Positions 24,425 to 33,159 of a DNA stretch of 64,000 bases are shown one piece after another. Position 1 is the stretch's first letter. Each line of letters begins with the position of its first letter. A program made the translations under genes and the position numbers. Source of the stretch: JBHJGP01 sp050331695 (GTDB lineage Bacteria; Pseudomonadota; Alphaproteobacteria; Geminicoccales; Geminicoccaceae); the NCBI GenBank assembly GCA_050331695.1, contig JBHJGP010000016.1:124001-188000 (forward strand), written 5' to 3'. The notes beneath the pieces are model-generated. The model did not search any database. It had not been told where the DNA came from and saw only the letters and a program-made list of their open reading frames with translations.

Positions 24425-26392
24425 ATGCTCGGCTCGGTCCTGATCGCCAACCGGGGCGAGATCGCGGCGCGGATCATCCGGACCTGCCGGCGGCTGGGCA
24501 TCAGGTCCGTCGTCGTTTACTCCGACGCCGATCGCAACGCGCTCCATGTCGAGGCCGCCGACGAGGCGATCCGCCTGGGGCCGGCACCGGCGGCCCAAAG
24601 CTATCTGGCGGCTGACAAGGTGATCAGGGCTGCCGAGCGCGCGGGCGTCGAAGCCATTCATCCTGGCTACGGCTTTTTGTCCGAAAATGCAGGGTTCGCC
24701 GCCGCCGTTCGCGCCGCCGGCCTGATCTTCATCGGTCCTCCGGAAGCGGCGATCGAGGCTATGGGGGTCAAGGATCGCGCGAAACGGATCATGGCCGACG
24801 CTGGCGTGCCTGTGATCAGGGGCGCCGAAATCGATCGGGAGGACGGCGAGGCCGATCTCGAGGCCAAGGCCGCCGAGGTCGGCTATCCGCTTCTGCTCAA
24901 AGCGGTGGCCGGTGGTGGCGGCAAGGGGATGCGGATCGTCGAACAGCCGGCGCAACTGGCCGATTCACTCCGGGCCTGCCGGCGGGAAGCGGGTGCCTCC
25001 TTCGGTGACGAGACCGTGTTGATGGAGCGTTATCTGGCCAACCCACGGCACGTCGAGGTTCAAGTCATCGCCGACGGCCATGGCCGAACCGTTCACCTGT
25101 TCGAACGCGACTGCTCGCTGCAGCGACGTCACCAGAAGATCATCGAGGAGGCGCCGGCACCGAACCTGACCAGGGACGAGCGGGCCGAGGTCGGCCTGCT
25201 TGGTGTCGAGGCGGCCCGGGCTGTCGGCTATGTGGGCGCCGGCACGGTCGAGTTCTTATACCAGAACCACCAGTTCCACTTCATCGAGATGAATACGCGG
25301 CTCCAGGTCGAGCATCCCGTCACCGAAGCCGTGACCGGCCTGGATCTGGTCGAGCTTCAGTTGCGCGTGGCATCCGGGGAGCATCTGGGGCTCGATCAGG
25401 ACGCCCTTCGCTGTGACGGCCATGCGCTGGAAGCGAGGCTTTACGCGGAGGACACGAACGCCGGTTTCCTGCCCTCGATCGGCCGGCTCGACCGTTTGGA
25501 CTGGGGCGAGAGCGAGGCCCGCATCGACACCGGGGTCCGGGCCGGTGACGAGGTCACGCCCTTCTACGATCCGATGATCGCGAAACTCGTCGTCTGGGCC
25601 GAGGACCGGCACGCAGCGATCACCAAGTTACGGCAGGCCCTGAGCTCGCTTGCCATCGCCGGCGTCGAAACCAATCGGGGTTTCCTGCTCTCGATGTTGA
25701 GCGACCCGGCGTTTGTTGCCGCCGAACACCACACGGCCTATGTCGATGGCCTTCTCCCTGGCACCGCGAGCGAGCCGCCGCCGGAGGCTTTGGTCGCCGC
25801 GGCGCTGTTTCAGCTGGATCGCTTCCGCGGCGAGGCGGAAAGGCGCGATCCGGGGTCACCGTGGTCGTTGCTGGATGGCTGGCGGATTGGCGAGAACGCA
25901 TCGATCCGCGTGGCCTTAGCCCATGACGGGGCCGCTACCCCCCTGGAAATCGAGGTTGTGGACGATCGTTTGACTGTTCATGGCGACGGTCAAACCTGGC
26001 AGGTTCGGCGCGGAGCCGATCGTGCCGGGCGGATGCGCTTCGAGCTCGAGGATGCGCTTCATTCGGCGTCCGTGGTTCCGGAGGCTGACGGTCTCCGGGT
26101 GAGCCTGGACCGCAACGATTGGCGATTTTCGCTCACCAGCGAAACCGGCACCGCCGCTGACGAACGGGCCGCCGACCAGATCCGGGCGCCGATGCCAGGG
26201 CGGATCGTCTCTCTTGGTGTCAAGCAGGGACAAGAGGTGGCGGCCGGCGAGAGTCTTTTGAGCCTCGAAGCGATGAAAATGGAGCACCGGATGACGGCCC
26301 CCTTCGCTGCCCGGATCGATCAGCTTTTGATCGCTGAGGGAGATCAGGTGGCGGCTGGCGACCTACTTGTGGTTTTGGAGCCGGCGGCTTGA
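24425..26392 (+). CDS. liuD: Methylcrotonyl-CoA carboxylase biotin (alpha) subunit
   Basis: A 655-residue subunit with biotin carboxylase and biotin carrier domains. The carboxylase starts SVLIANRGEIAARIIRTCRR and has the ATP-grasp glycine loop AVAGGGGKGMRIV near residue 160, then RDCSLQRRHQKIIEEAP and FIEMNTRLQVEHPVTE. The carrier domain at the C-terminus has EAMKMEHRM with the biotinylated lysine near residue 617. A low-conservation BT domain lies between. ATG 24425 begins five bases after the liuC stop. The end overlaps the next start as TTGA. An acetyl- or propionyl-CoA carboxylase is excluded mainly by the operon partners. Confidence 0.93.
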   Translation: MLGSVLIANRGEIAARIIRTCRRLGIRSVVVYSDADRNALHVEAADEAIRLGPAPAAQSYLAADKVIRAAERAGVEAIHPGYGFLSENAGFAAAVRAAGLIFIGPPEAAIEAMGVKDRAKRIMADAGVPVIRGAEIDREDGEADLEAKAAEVGYPLLLKAVAGGGGKGMRIVEQPAQLADSLRACRREAGASFGDETVLMERYLANPRHVEVQVIADGHGRTVHLFERDCSLQRRHQKIIEEAPAPNLTRDERAEVGLLGVEAARAVGYVGAGTVEFLYQNHQFHFIEMNTRLQVEHPVTEAVTGLDLVELQLRVASGEHLGLDQDALRCDGHALEARLYAEDTNAGFLPSIGRLDRLDWGESEARIDTGVRAGDEVTPFYDPMIAKLVVWAEDRHAAITKLRQALSSLAIAGVETNRGFLLSMLSDPAFVAAEHHTAYVDGLLPGTASEPPPEALVAAALFQLDRFRGEAERRDPGSPWSLLDGWRIGENASIRVALAHDGAATPLEIEVVDDRLTVHGDGQTWQVRRGADRAGRMRFELEDALHSASVVPEADGLRVSLDRNDWRFSLTSETGTAADERAADQIRAPMPGRIVSLGVKQGQEVAAGESLLSLEAMKMEHRMTAPFAARIDQLLIAEGDQVAAGDLLVVLEPAA

Positions 26393-27318
26393 CCTATCGG
26401 CCACTGGGCGGTGCCGCCCCGGACGTCGAACTGGTCGAGGTGGGGCCGCGCGACGGGCTGCAGAACGAACTCCGACCGGTTCCGCTGGAGGCCAAAAAAC
26501 GCCTGATCGCCGATCTGGTCGAAGCCGGCCTTCGCCGGATCGAGGTCGGGGCCTTCGTGTCGCCCAAATGGGTCCCGCAAATGGCCGACAGCGACCAGCT
26601 CTTGGCGACGTTGGCGCCGCGCCCTCCCAGGGCGTCCGTGCTGGTACCCAATGTCAAAGGGTTGGAACGAGCGCTCGCCGTTGATCCCGCCATCGAGGTC
26701 GCCCTGTTCGTCGCGGCCAGCGAAACCTTCTCCCAGCGCAACACCAACTGCTCCATCGAGGAAAGCCTGGCCCGGGTCGAGGCCCTAATGGCGGTCGCCA
26801 GCGAAGCTTCCGTGACGGTTCGGGGCTACATCTCCTGTGCCGTGTTTTGTCCCTATGAGGGGTTCGTTGAGCCTGATGCCGTGGCGTCCCTGGCGGCCCG
26901 GCTCCGAGCCCTGGGCGTCGGCGAGCTGTCGCTGGGCGACACCATCGGCAAGGCGACGCCCCGTCACACAGCGGCCGTCGTCGACGCCGTGGCGGGTGAG
27001 GTGCCGGTTCAGGACCTGGCCTGGCATGGCCACGATACCTACGGCCAGGCGCTGGCCAATGTCCTGGCGGCGCTGGAGGCGGGCGTTCGGGTCATTGACA
27101 GTTCGGTCGCGGGCCTCGGCGGCTGTCCTTATGCCAAGGGTGCTGCGGGCAATCTGGCGACCGAGGATCTGGTTTTCATGCTCGACGGGATGGGGATCAG
27201 GACCGGCGTCGATCTGGAGATGGTCGCGGCGGCCGGCCGGCGGATCTGCGCAAGCCTGGGCACCGCGACGCGGTCCCGGGTCGGCGACGCGCTCTCCGGG
27301 GCAGAAAAACCGCTCTAG
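26389..27318 (+). CDS. mvaB: Hydroxymethylglutaryl-CoA lyase
   Basis: A 309-residue TIM-barrel lyase that splits HMG-CoA into acetoacetate and acetyl-CoA, the last step of leucine degradation. VEVGPRDGLQNE near residue 16 holds the catalytic Arg and Asp, and AWHGHDTYGQALAN provides metal-binding histidines. The signature loop with the active cysteine is GLGGCPYAKGAAGNLATED near residue 242. It begins at TTG 26389, overlapping the liuD stop, so the two are translationally coupled. Its stop shares CTAG with that of the convergent pheA. No isovaleryl-CoA dehydrogenase gene is in this cluster. Confidence 0.94.
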   Translation: MTYRPLGGAAPDVELVEVGPRDGLQNELRPVPLEAKKRLIADLVEAGLRRIEVGAFVSPKWVPQMADSDQLLATLAPRPPRASVLVPNVKGLERALAVDPAIEVALFVAASETFSQRNTNCSIEESLARVEALMAVASEASVTVRGYISCAVFCPYEGFVEPDAVASLAARLRALGVGELSLGDTIGKATPRHTAAVVDAVAGEVPVQDLAWHGHDTYGQALANVLAALEAGVRVIDSSVAGLGGCPYAKGAAGNLATEDLVFMLDGMGIRTGVDLEMVAAAGRRICASLGTATRSRVGDALSGAEKPL

Positions 27319-28169
27319 TCAGTGACGGACTGGCGAAAGCGGAACGGATGGGCCGGGTAGACGCCGAAGATCTGCATGCGCTCGGTAAAGAAATTCAGCT
27401 CTTCGAAAGCGTTGCTCAGCGCCGGTTCGCTCGGGTGACCGATGACGTCGGCGTAGAAAAAGGCCTGGTTGAAATCCGCTTCGACATAGCTTTCGAGCTT
27501 GGTCATGTTCACCGCGTTGGTGGCGAAACCACCCATCGCCTTGTAGAGCGAGGCCGGCACGTTGCGCACGCGAAAGGCGAAGCTGGTGATCACCCGGCCC
27601 GGATCCGGCGGCGGGGTGATCGGGTCACTGGCCATCACCAAGAAGCGGGTCGTGTTGTGAGCCGCGTCCTCGATACCGGAAGCAAGGATATCGAGGCCGT
27701 AGATCTCGGCGGCCAGACTTGAGGCGATCGCCGCATGGCCCGGCTCGCCTTGGCTCGCGATCATTTGCGCGGCACCGGCGGTATCGGCATGGACCACCGG
27801 TTCGAGCCCGTGACGTTTGATGAAGTTCCGGCATTGGCCCAGCGCATGGACATGGCTGTGCACCACCCGGATCTGTTCAACGTCGACACCGGGCTTGGCC
27901 AGAAGGAAATGGCTGACCCGCTGGAAATGCTCGCCGACGATATGCAGCTCGCCTTGAGGTAGCAGGTGATGGACGTCGGCGACCCGGCCAGCCACCGAGT
28001 TTTCGATCGGGATCATAGCCAGCGCCGCCCGCCGCTCACGCACGGCGCCGAAAGCGTCTTCGAACGCATGGCAGGGCAGGGACTGCCAGCGCGGAAATGC
28101 TTCCGTGCAGGCCATGTGCGAATTGGCTCCGGGGAGGCCCTGGAACGCGATGATGTTTCCGGCGCTCAC
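27315..28169 (-). CDS. pheA: Prephenate dehydratase
   Basis: A 284-residue monofunctional prephenate dehydratase with a C-terminal ACT domain, converting prephenate to phenylpyruvate for phenylalanine synthesis. The catalytic domain begins IIAFQGLPGANSHMAC and has AMIPIENSVAGRVADVHHLL and the Thr-Arg-Phe motif in AAHNTTRFLVMA near residue 175. The ACT domain starts around residue 200 (ITSFAFRVRNVPASLYKAMG, then KLESYV where many have ESRP) and likely mediates feedback inhibition by phenylalanine. The start is GTG 28169; an ATG upstream runs into a stop. It lies 37 bases after kdsB on the same strand. No chorismate mutase domain is fused. Confidence 0.94.
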   Translation of the reverse strand: MSAGNIIAFQGLPGANSHMACTEAFPRWQSLPCHAFEDAFGAVRERRAALAMIPIENSVAGRVADVHHLLPQGELHIVGEHFQRVSHFLLAKPGVDVEQIRVVHSHVHALGQCRNFIKRHGLEPVVHADTAGAAQMIASQGEPGHAAIASSLAAEIYGLDILASGIEDAAHNTTRFLVMASDPITPPPDPGRVITSFAFRVRNVPASLYKAMGGFATNAVNMTKLESYVEADFNQAFFYADVIGHPSEPALSNAFEELNFFTERMQIFGVYPAHPFRFRQSVTD

Positions 28170-28206
28170 CGGCCCGTCTTCCGATCGATCGGGGGCGGTC
28201 GCTTCA

Positions 28207-29052
28207 TCAATCTTCCTTCACTGCGCCTCGGTCGGCGGCGATACGCTCGCGGGCAAGGTCCAGATCCTCGGGATCGTTCACTTCGAGCGGTGGATAAGGT
28301 ATCCGGCGTACGCCGATCGTCATATTCGCTTCGAGAGCTCGCAATTGCTCGAGCCGTTCCCGCCGCTCCAACCTGCTTGGCGGTAATGCGGTGAACCGGT
28401 CAAGCGCCGGCCTTGAGAAACCGTACACCCCGATATGGTGCAGCAGCGATCCCTCGCCACTGGGGATGGTAGCGCGACTGAAGTAGAGCGCCCGGCCGCA
28501 GCGCTCCTCCTCGTCGGAGAAGGCTACCGCTGCCTTGACCACGCTCTGATTGCCTCGGTCCGTCTTTTTGTCGGTCGCCACCACCAAGGTGCCGATATCG
28601 GCACCGTCATCGTCGATCGGCTCCAGGACCGCTCGGACAAACGCCGGCGGCACGTCCGGCAGGTCTCCCTGGAGATTGACGACCCGGCGCACTTGTTTGT
28701 CTGGATCGATCTGGTCGAGCGCCGCTTTAACACGATCGGTGCCCGATGGCAGATCCGGAGCGGGCAGCACCGCCCGCCCCCCGGCTCCCTCGATGGCATC
28801 GGCGATCTTCCTCTCGGCGCAGGCGACCACGACCTCACCGATTTCGGCGGCGACGGCCTGGCGCCAGACGTGGACAATCATCGGCGCGTCGCCGATCGGC
28901 GCGAGCGGCTTGTCCGGCAGCCGGCTCGATGCGAGCCGGGCCGGGATCAACACGATCGCATCCGAAGAAATCCCGATCCCTTGCGGTTGGCGCGTCGTTT
29001 TGCCTAAGCGTTCGATGGCCAAATCCTCGTTGACGTTGGTGTTGGCGACCAA
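28207..29052 (-). CDS. kdsB: 3-deoxy-manno-octulosonate cytidylyltransferase
   Basis: A protein of up to 281 residues that activates Kdo with CTP for lipopolysaccharide synthesis. The nucleotide-binding signature IVLIPARLASSRLPDKPLAPIGD, seen as IPARLASSRLPDKPL, is near residue 36. VVNLQGDLPDVPP carries the metal-binding aspartate, and LLHHIGVYGFSRPALDRF with LEQLRALEANMTIGV complete the KdsB pattern. The start is uncertain: TTG 29052 gives a 30-residue leader before the conserved part. The order cytochrome c (divergent), kdsB, pheA is common in alphaproteobacteria. Confidence 0.92.
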   Translation of the reverse strand: MVANTNVNEDLAIERLGKTTRQPQGIGISSDAIVLIPARLASSRLPDKPLAPIGDAPMIVHVWRQAVAAEIGEVVVACAERKIADAIEGAGGRAVLPAPDLPSGTDRVKAALDQIDPDKQVRRVVNLQGDLPDVPPAFVRAVLEPIDDDGADIGTLVVATDKKTDRGNQSVVKAAVAFSDEEERCGRALYFSRATIPSGEGSLLHHIGVYGFSRPALDRFTALPPSRLERRERLEQLRALEANMTIGVRRIPYPPLEVNDPEDLDLARERIAADRGAVKED

Positions 29053-29158
29053 CTGTTACCTTGACGGCCCCTCGCGTCATTCAATAAGCACTTGAGCGCC
29101 GGGCAACCACGGCCGGCGGGGCCATGGCCCTTAGTTCATCGCTCATTTGAGGTCGTCT

Positions 29159-30412
29159 ATGGCATCGTCGCTCGAGGGCAACAAGTACGCCGCCGCCGTT
29201 CTTACCGCCGCCATCGTTGGCGTGGGCTCCGGTGTCGTCGGAGGGCTGCTCTACAGTCCCCACGAAGCGGAGGAACTGGCCTACGAGGTGGACATGTCCA
29301 CGATCGAAGGCGAACAAACCGCCGACGCTGAACCCCAGGAAGAAATTTCGCTTGCCTCCCTCTTGGCCGAAGCCGATCCGGCGGCGGGCGAAGGAGCCGT
29401 CCGAGCCTGTCAGGCCTGCCACAGTTTCGACGAAGGGGGCGGCAATAAAGTCGGTCCCGCGCTCTACGGCGTCGTCGGCCGTGAAATTGCGGGGGTCGGC
29501 GACTTCTCCTATTCGGGTACGTTGAGCGGCATGGACGGTGTCTGGGACTATGAGGCGCTCAACGGTTTTTTGGTTGCACCCAACGACTGGGCGCCGGGCA
29601 CGAGCATGAGCTATGCCGGCGTCAAGAAAGACGGCGAGCGGGCCGATATCATTGTCTATCTGCAGTCGATCAGCCCGGACGCGCCGCCTTTGCCCGAGCC
29701 GGACGAAGGCGGCGAGCAGGCCGCCGAGGCCGCGCCTGAGGATGGAGGGGCCGCCGAAGAGGAGACCGCGGCCGCAGCGGACCAGGAACAGACGACCGAA
29801 GGCGAAACGGACACAGCCGATGCCGGCGACACGGCGAGCGGGGCCGAGACGGCCGATCAGAGCCAGGAGCAGGCTGACGCAGGCGATGATCAATCAGACA
29901 CGGAGCAGACAGAGCCTCAACAGGCCGATCAAGGCAGCGATGCCGGTGCCGAACAGGATCAGGAAACCCAACAGGCGGCGGCCAGCCAAGATGATGTCGG
30001 CGGGGAGCAGCCCGCTGCCGACGCGGATACCTCCGAGAGCGCTTCCGGCGGGACCCAATTGGCGTCCGTCTTCGCCGAAGCCGATCCGGAGGAGGGTCAG
30101 AAAGTGGCGAGGCGTTGTCGGGCCTGTCACACCTTCGATGAAGGGGGCGGCAACCGGGTCGGACCAGGCCTTCATGGTGTGGTCGGTCGCGCCATCGCCT
30201 CGGTCGACGGATTCTCTTACTCCGATGCCCTCAGCGGCAAGGACGGCGCCTGGGACTACGAGACGCTGTTCAACTATCTGGAAGCGCCGATGGAGTGGGC
30301 GCCCGGGACTAGCATGAATTTTGCCGGGATCGGCGACCCGGCCGACCGCGGCGATCTGATCGCCTATTTGCGGTCGGTCAGTCCCGAAGCGCCGCCGCTG
30401 CCGGGCGAGTAG
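29159..30412 (+). CDS. Membrane-anchored cytochrome c with two heme domains and an acidic linker
   Basis: A 417-residue protein. An uncleaved N-terminal helix (AAAVLTAAIVGVGSGVVGGLL, about residues 12-32) should hold it in the inner membrane with the rest in the periplasm. Two class I cytochrome c domains follow: heme motif CQACH at residues 84-88 and CRACH at 320-324, each with a matching axial-Met segment, WAPGTSMSYAG and WAPGTSMNFAG. Each domain also has SFDEGGGNKVGP or TFDEGGGNRVGP, showing they arose by duplication. Between them lie about 120 residues almost wholly of Glu, Asp, Gln, Ala, Gly and Thr. The usual CycM-like c552 has one heme. It probably carries electrons to a terminal oxidase. 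Confidence 0.9.
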   Translation: MASSLEGNKYAAAVLTAAIVGVGSGVVGGLLYSPHEAEELAYEVDMSTIEGEQTADAEPQEEISLASLLAEADPAAGEGAVRACQACHSFDEGGGNKVGPALYGVVGREIAGVGDFSYSGTLSGMDGVWDYEALNGFLVAPNDWAPGTSMSYAGVKKDGERADIIVYLQSISPDAPPLPEPDEGGEQAAEAAPEDGGAAEEETAAAADQEQTTEGETDTADAGDTASGAETADQSQEQADAGDDQSDTEQTEPQQADQGSDAGAEQDQETQQAAASQDDVGGEQPAADADTSESASGGTQLASVFAEADPEEGQKVARRCRACHTFDEGGGNRVGPGLHGVVGRAIASVDGFSYSDALSGKDGAWDYETLFNYLEAPMEWAPGTSMNFAGIGDPADRGDLIAYLRSVSPEAPPLPGE

Positions 30413-30428
30413 TGCGCCCGGATCGCCG

Positions 30429-31217
30429 GTGACCGGGATCGAGGGCGACGACGTCGGCTTAGCCATCAAGCTCGCCGATGCAGCCGGAACGGTCATTCGT
30501 CGGCATTTTCGCACTTCATTTGAAGTGGCCAATAAGGCCGACGAAAGCCCGGTGACCGTGGCCGACCGGATGGCGGAAGAGGTCATGCGCAGGCTCTTGG
30601 CCGAAGAAAGACCGCAGGACGGCGTCTTCGGCGAGGAATTCGGTCACCAGGCCGGCTCGAATGGCAGGCTTTGGGTATTGGACCCCATCGACGGCACCCG
30701 CGCCTTCTTAGTGGGCAAGCCGATCTTCGGCACGCTGATCGCGCTGACGGTCGAAGGTGTTCCGCAATTGGGCGTCATCGACCAGCCGATCTTGCGCGAG
30801 CGTTGGGTCGGCTGCCGGGGTGAAACCACCAGCTTTTGCGGCCGCCGAGCAACGGTTCGATCCTGCGCCCGTCTCATCGAGGCTCGTTTCGTTACCACGA
30901 CGCCCGAAGTTTTTGAGACAACGCAAGAGAAGGCGGCACTGGATCATATGATCGCCGCGACGGCCAGCACCAGTTTCGGCGGCGATTGCTACGGTTACGG
31001 CCTGGTCGCTTCCGGATACGCTGACCTCGTGGTGGAAGCGGGCCTGAAACCTTACGATTTTCTGGCGATTGTGCCGGTTATTGAGGGGGCTGGCGGGACC
31101 ATGACCGATTGGCGGGGCCAGCCTCTTTCAATCGAAAGTGATGGTCAGGTGATTGCCGCCGGCGACGGACGGGTGCATCGCGAGGCGTTGGAGCTGGTAG
31201 GTGGTCGCGTAACGTGA
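30429..31217 (+). CDS. hisN: Histidinol-phosphatase, inositol monophosphatase family
   Basis: A 262-residue IMPase-fold phosphatase. Motif 1 is GEEFGHQAG near residue 72, motif 2 is VLDPIDGTRAFLVG near residue 86 with the metal-binding Asp residues, and the C-terminal motif is AGLKPYDFLAIVPVIEGAGG near residue 212. The PYD.LA.VPVIEGAGG form, with Pro-Tyr instead of the Trp usual in inositol phosphatases, is what HisN histidinol phosphatases show. It would dephosphorylate histidinol phosphate in histidine synthesis. The GTG start at 30429 is 16 bases after the cytochrome stop, so they may be cotranscribed. No other his gene is in the window. Confidence 0.82.
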   Translation: MTGIEGDDVGLAIKLADAAGTVIRRHFRTSFEVANKADESPVTVADRMAEEVMRRLLAEERPQDGVFGEEFGHQAGSNGRLWVLDPIDGTRAFLVGKPIFGTLIALTVEGVPQLGVIDQPILRERWVGCRGETTSFCGRRATVRSCARLIEARFVTTTPEVFETTQEKAALDHMIAATASTSFGGDCYGYGLVASGYADLVVEAGLKPYDFLAIVPVIEGAGGTMTDWRGQPLSIESDGQVIAAGDGRVHREALELVGGRVT

Positions 31218-31285
31218 GCGATCTCGTCGGACGCGGTATTTTGTTTTAGGTGATAGGATTAGAGTACAACCATGGAGGCGAGGGC

Positions 31286-33139
31286 GTGAACAGAAAGATC
31301 GCAGTGGTGCTGACGGCCATGCTTACCGCACTGAGCGCCGAGGCGGGGGAGCCGAAACATGGCCTTGCGATCTATGACGAGCCAAAATATCCGCCGGACT
31401 GGACCCACTACGACCACGTGAACCCCGACGCGCCGAAGGGCGGTACGCTCCAGCTTTCGGCGTCCGGCACTTTCGACAGTTTCAACCCCTTCATCATCAA
31501 GGGATCGCCTGCCATCGGCGCCGGGCTGCTTCATCTGACGCTCACCGCCCACAGCCTCGACGAGCCCTTCACCGAATATGGTCTGGTCGCCGAAACCATG
31601 GAGCTGGCAGAGGACCGGAGCTCAATTGCCTTCAATCTGCGCCCTAAGGCTGTGTTCCACGATGGCGAGCCGATCAAGCCGGAAGACGTGATCTTCAGCT
31701 TCGATATTCTTCGGACCGAGGGCACGCCGCTCTATCGAAAATACTGGGCCAACGTCACCAGGGCGGAGAAAACCGGCGAGCGCCAGGTCACGTTCTTTTT
31801 CAGCGAGCAGAACAATCGGGAGCTGCCCCTGATCATGGGCCAGCTACCGGTCCTCCCGAAGCATTACTACGACGAAAACGAATTCGACAAGACGAGCCTG
31901 GAGCCGCCCTTGGGCAGTGGCCTCTATCAGGTCGACCGGTTCGAGCCGGGCCGCTTCATCAGTTATAAGCGGGTCGAAAACCACTGGGCCGATGATCTGC
32001 CGGTGCACAAAGGCCGCAACAATTGGGCGCGGCTCGAATACGAGTATTACCGGGATCGGGACGTCATGGTCGAAGCCTTCAAGGCCGGCCACATCGATCT
32101 GTTCGCGGAGAACAGCGCCAAGCGCTGGGCCACGGGCTATGAGGGGCCGATGCTGGACGCGGGCGTGATCATCAAGGAAGAATTTCCGGAAGGCGGTTCG
32201 TCCCGAATGCAGGGCTACGTCTTCAACACGCGGCGCGAGATCTTCCAGGATCCGCGGGTGCGCGAGGCCATCGGTTATGCCTTCGATTTCGAATGGTTAA
32301 ACCGGAACATCTTTTACGGTGCCTACGAGCGGATCAATAGCTACTTCTACGGTAGCGAGGAGTTCAACGCGCGCGAATTGCCGAATGAGAATGAGCTAGC
32401 GTTGCTCGAGCAGTATCGTGAGCATCTCCCGCCTGAGGTTTTTACGACGGTCTACGAACCGCCGAAGACGGACGGTTCCGGCAATCCGAGACGCAGTTTG
32501 CGCGCCGCCCTGCAGTTGCTGCGCGACGCCGGCTGGTCTGTTCAAGACGGTGTCCTGACCCATAACGAAACCGGTCGGCGCATGGAGTTCGAATATCTCT
32601 ACATCGAACCCTCCTCGGAGCGGATCGCGGCTCCGTTCGCTCGAAACTTGGAACGCCTCGGCATCAAGATGCGGCTGCGGCGGGTCGATACCTCGCAGTA
32701 TCAAGAGCGCCTCAACAGCTTCGACTTCGACATGGTGACCATCCCCTGGGGCCAGAGCATCTCGCCCGGCAATGAACAGCGGGACTATTGGAGCTGTGCC
32801 GCGGCCGACTTCCAGGGCAGCCGCAACTATGCGGGTATCTGCAATCCGGCGATCGACGCCCTGATCGAGCATGTCATCGAGGCGGACACCCGCGAGGAGC
32901 TCGTCACCGCCACCCGTTCGCTCGATCGCGCTTTGATCTGGGGACACTATGTGGTCCCGCAGTTTTCCTCCGCAACGACCCGCATCGCCCGCTGGGACAT
33001 CTTCAGCATGCCGGATGAGCTTCCGCCCTACCGGGTCGACACTTCGGCCTGGTGGATCGATACGGAAAAGATGGCGTCGCTAGGCGCCCGGAAGGAGGCT
33101 GCCCGATCGGGCGGCGCCAGGGCCCAGACCTCGAACTGA
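31286..33139 (+). CDS. yejA: YejA-type extracellular peptide-binding protein
   Basis: A 617-residue family 5 solute-binding protein of the YejA type. The signal peptide is MNRKIAVVLTAMLTALSAEA, cleaved before GEPKHGLAIYDEPKYPP. The conserved HYDHVNPDAPKGGTLQLSA and FDSFNPFIIKG follow immediately, and RSYFYGSEEF-like and YAGICNPAIDALI segments are seen further on. YejABEF imports oligopeptides, and in E. coli microcin C. GTG 31286 is preferred because GGAGGCGAGGGC precedes it and it places the signal peptide at the very N-terminus. The four yej genes are contiguous, with the last three closely packed. Confidence 0.9.
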   Translation: MNRKIAVVLTAMLTALSAEAGEPKHGLAIYDEPKYPPDWTHYDHVNPDAPKGGTLQLSASGTFDSFNPFIIKGSPAIGAGLLHLTLTAHSLDEPFTEYGLVAETMELAEDRSSIAFNLRPKAVFHDGEPIKPEDVIFSFDILRTEGTPLYRKYWANVTRAEKTGERQVTFFFSEQNNRELPLIMGQLPVLPKHYYDENEFDKTSLEPPLGSGLYQVDRFEPGRFISYKRVENHWADDLPVHKGRNNWARLEYEYYRDRDVMVEAFKAGHIDLFAENSAKRWATGYEGPMLDAGVIIKEEFPEGGSSRMQGYVFNTRREIFQDPRVREAIGYAFDFEWLNRNIFYGAYERINSYFYGSEEFNARELPNENELALLEQYREHLPPEVFTTVYEPPKTDGSGNPRRSLRAALQLLRDAGWSVQDGVLTHNETGRRMEFEYLYIEPSSERIAAPFARNLERLGIKMRLRRVDTSQYQERLNSFDFDMVTIPWGQSISPGNEQRDYWSCAAADFQGSRNYAGICNPAIDALIEHVIEADTREELVTATRSLDRALIWGHYVVPQFSSATTRIARWDIFSMPDELPPYRVDTSAWWIDTEKMASLGARKEAARSGGARAQTSN

Positions 33140-33159
33140 CGGCGTTCTAGGCCCCGGTC

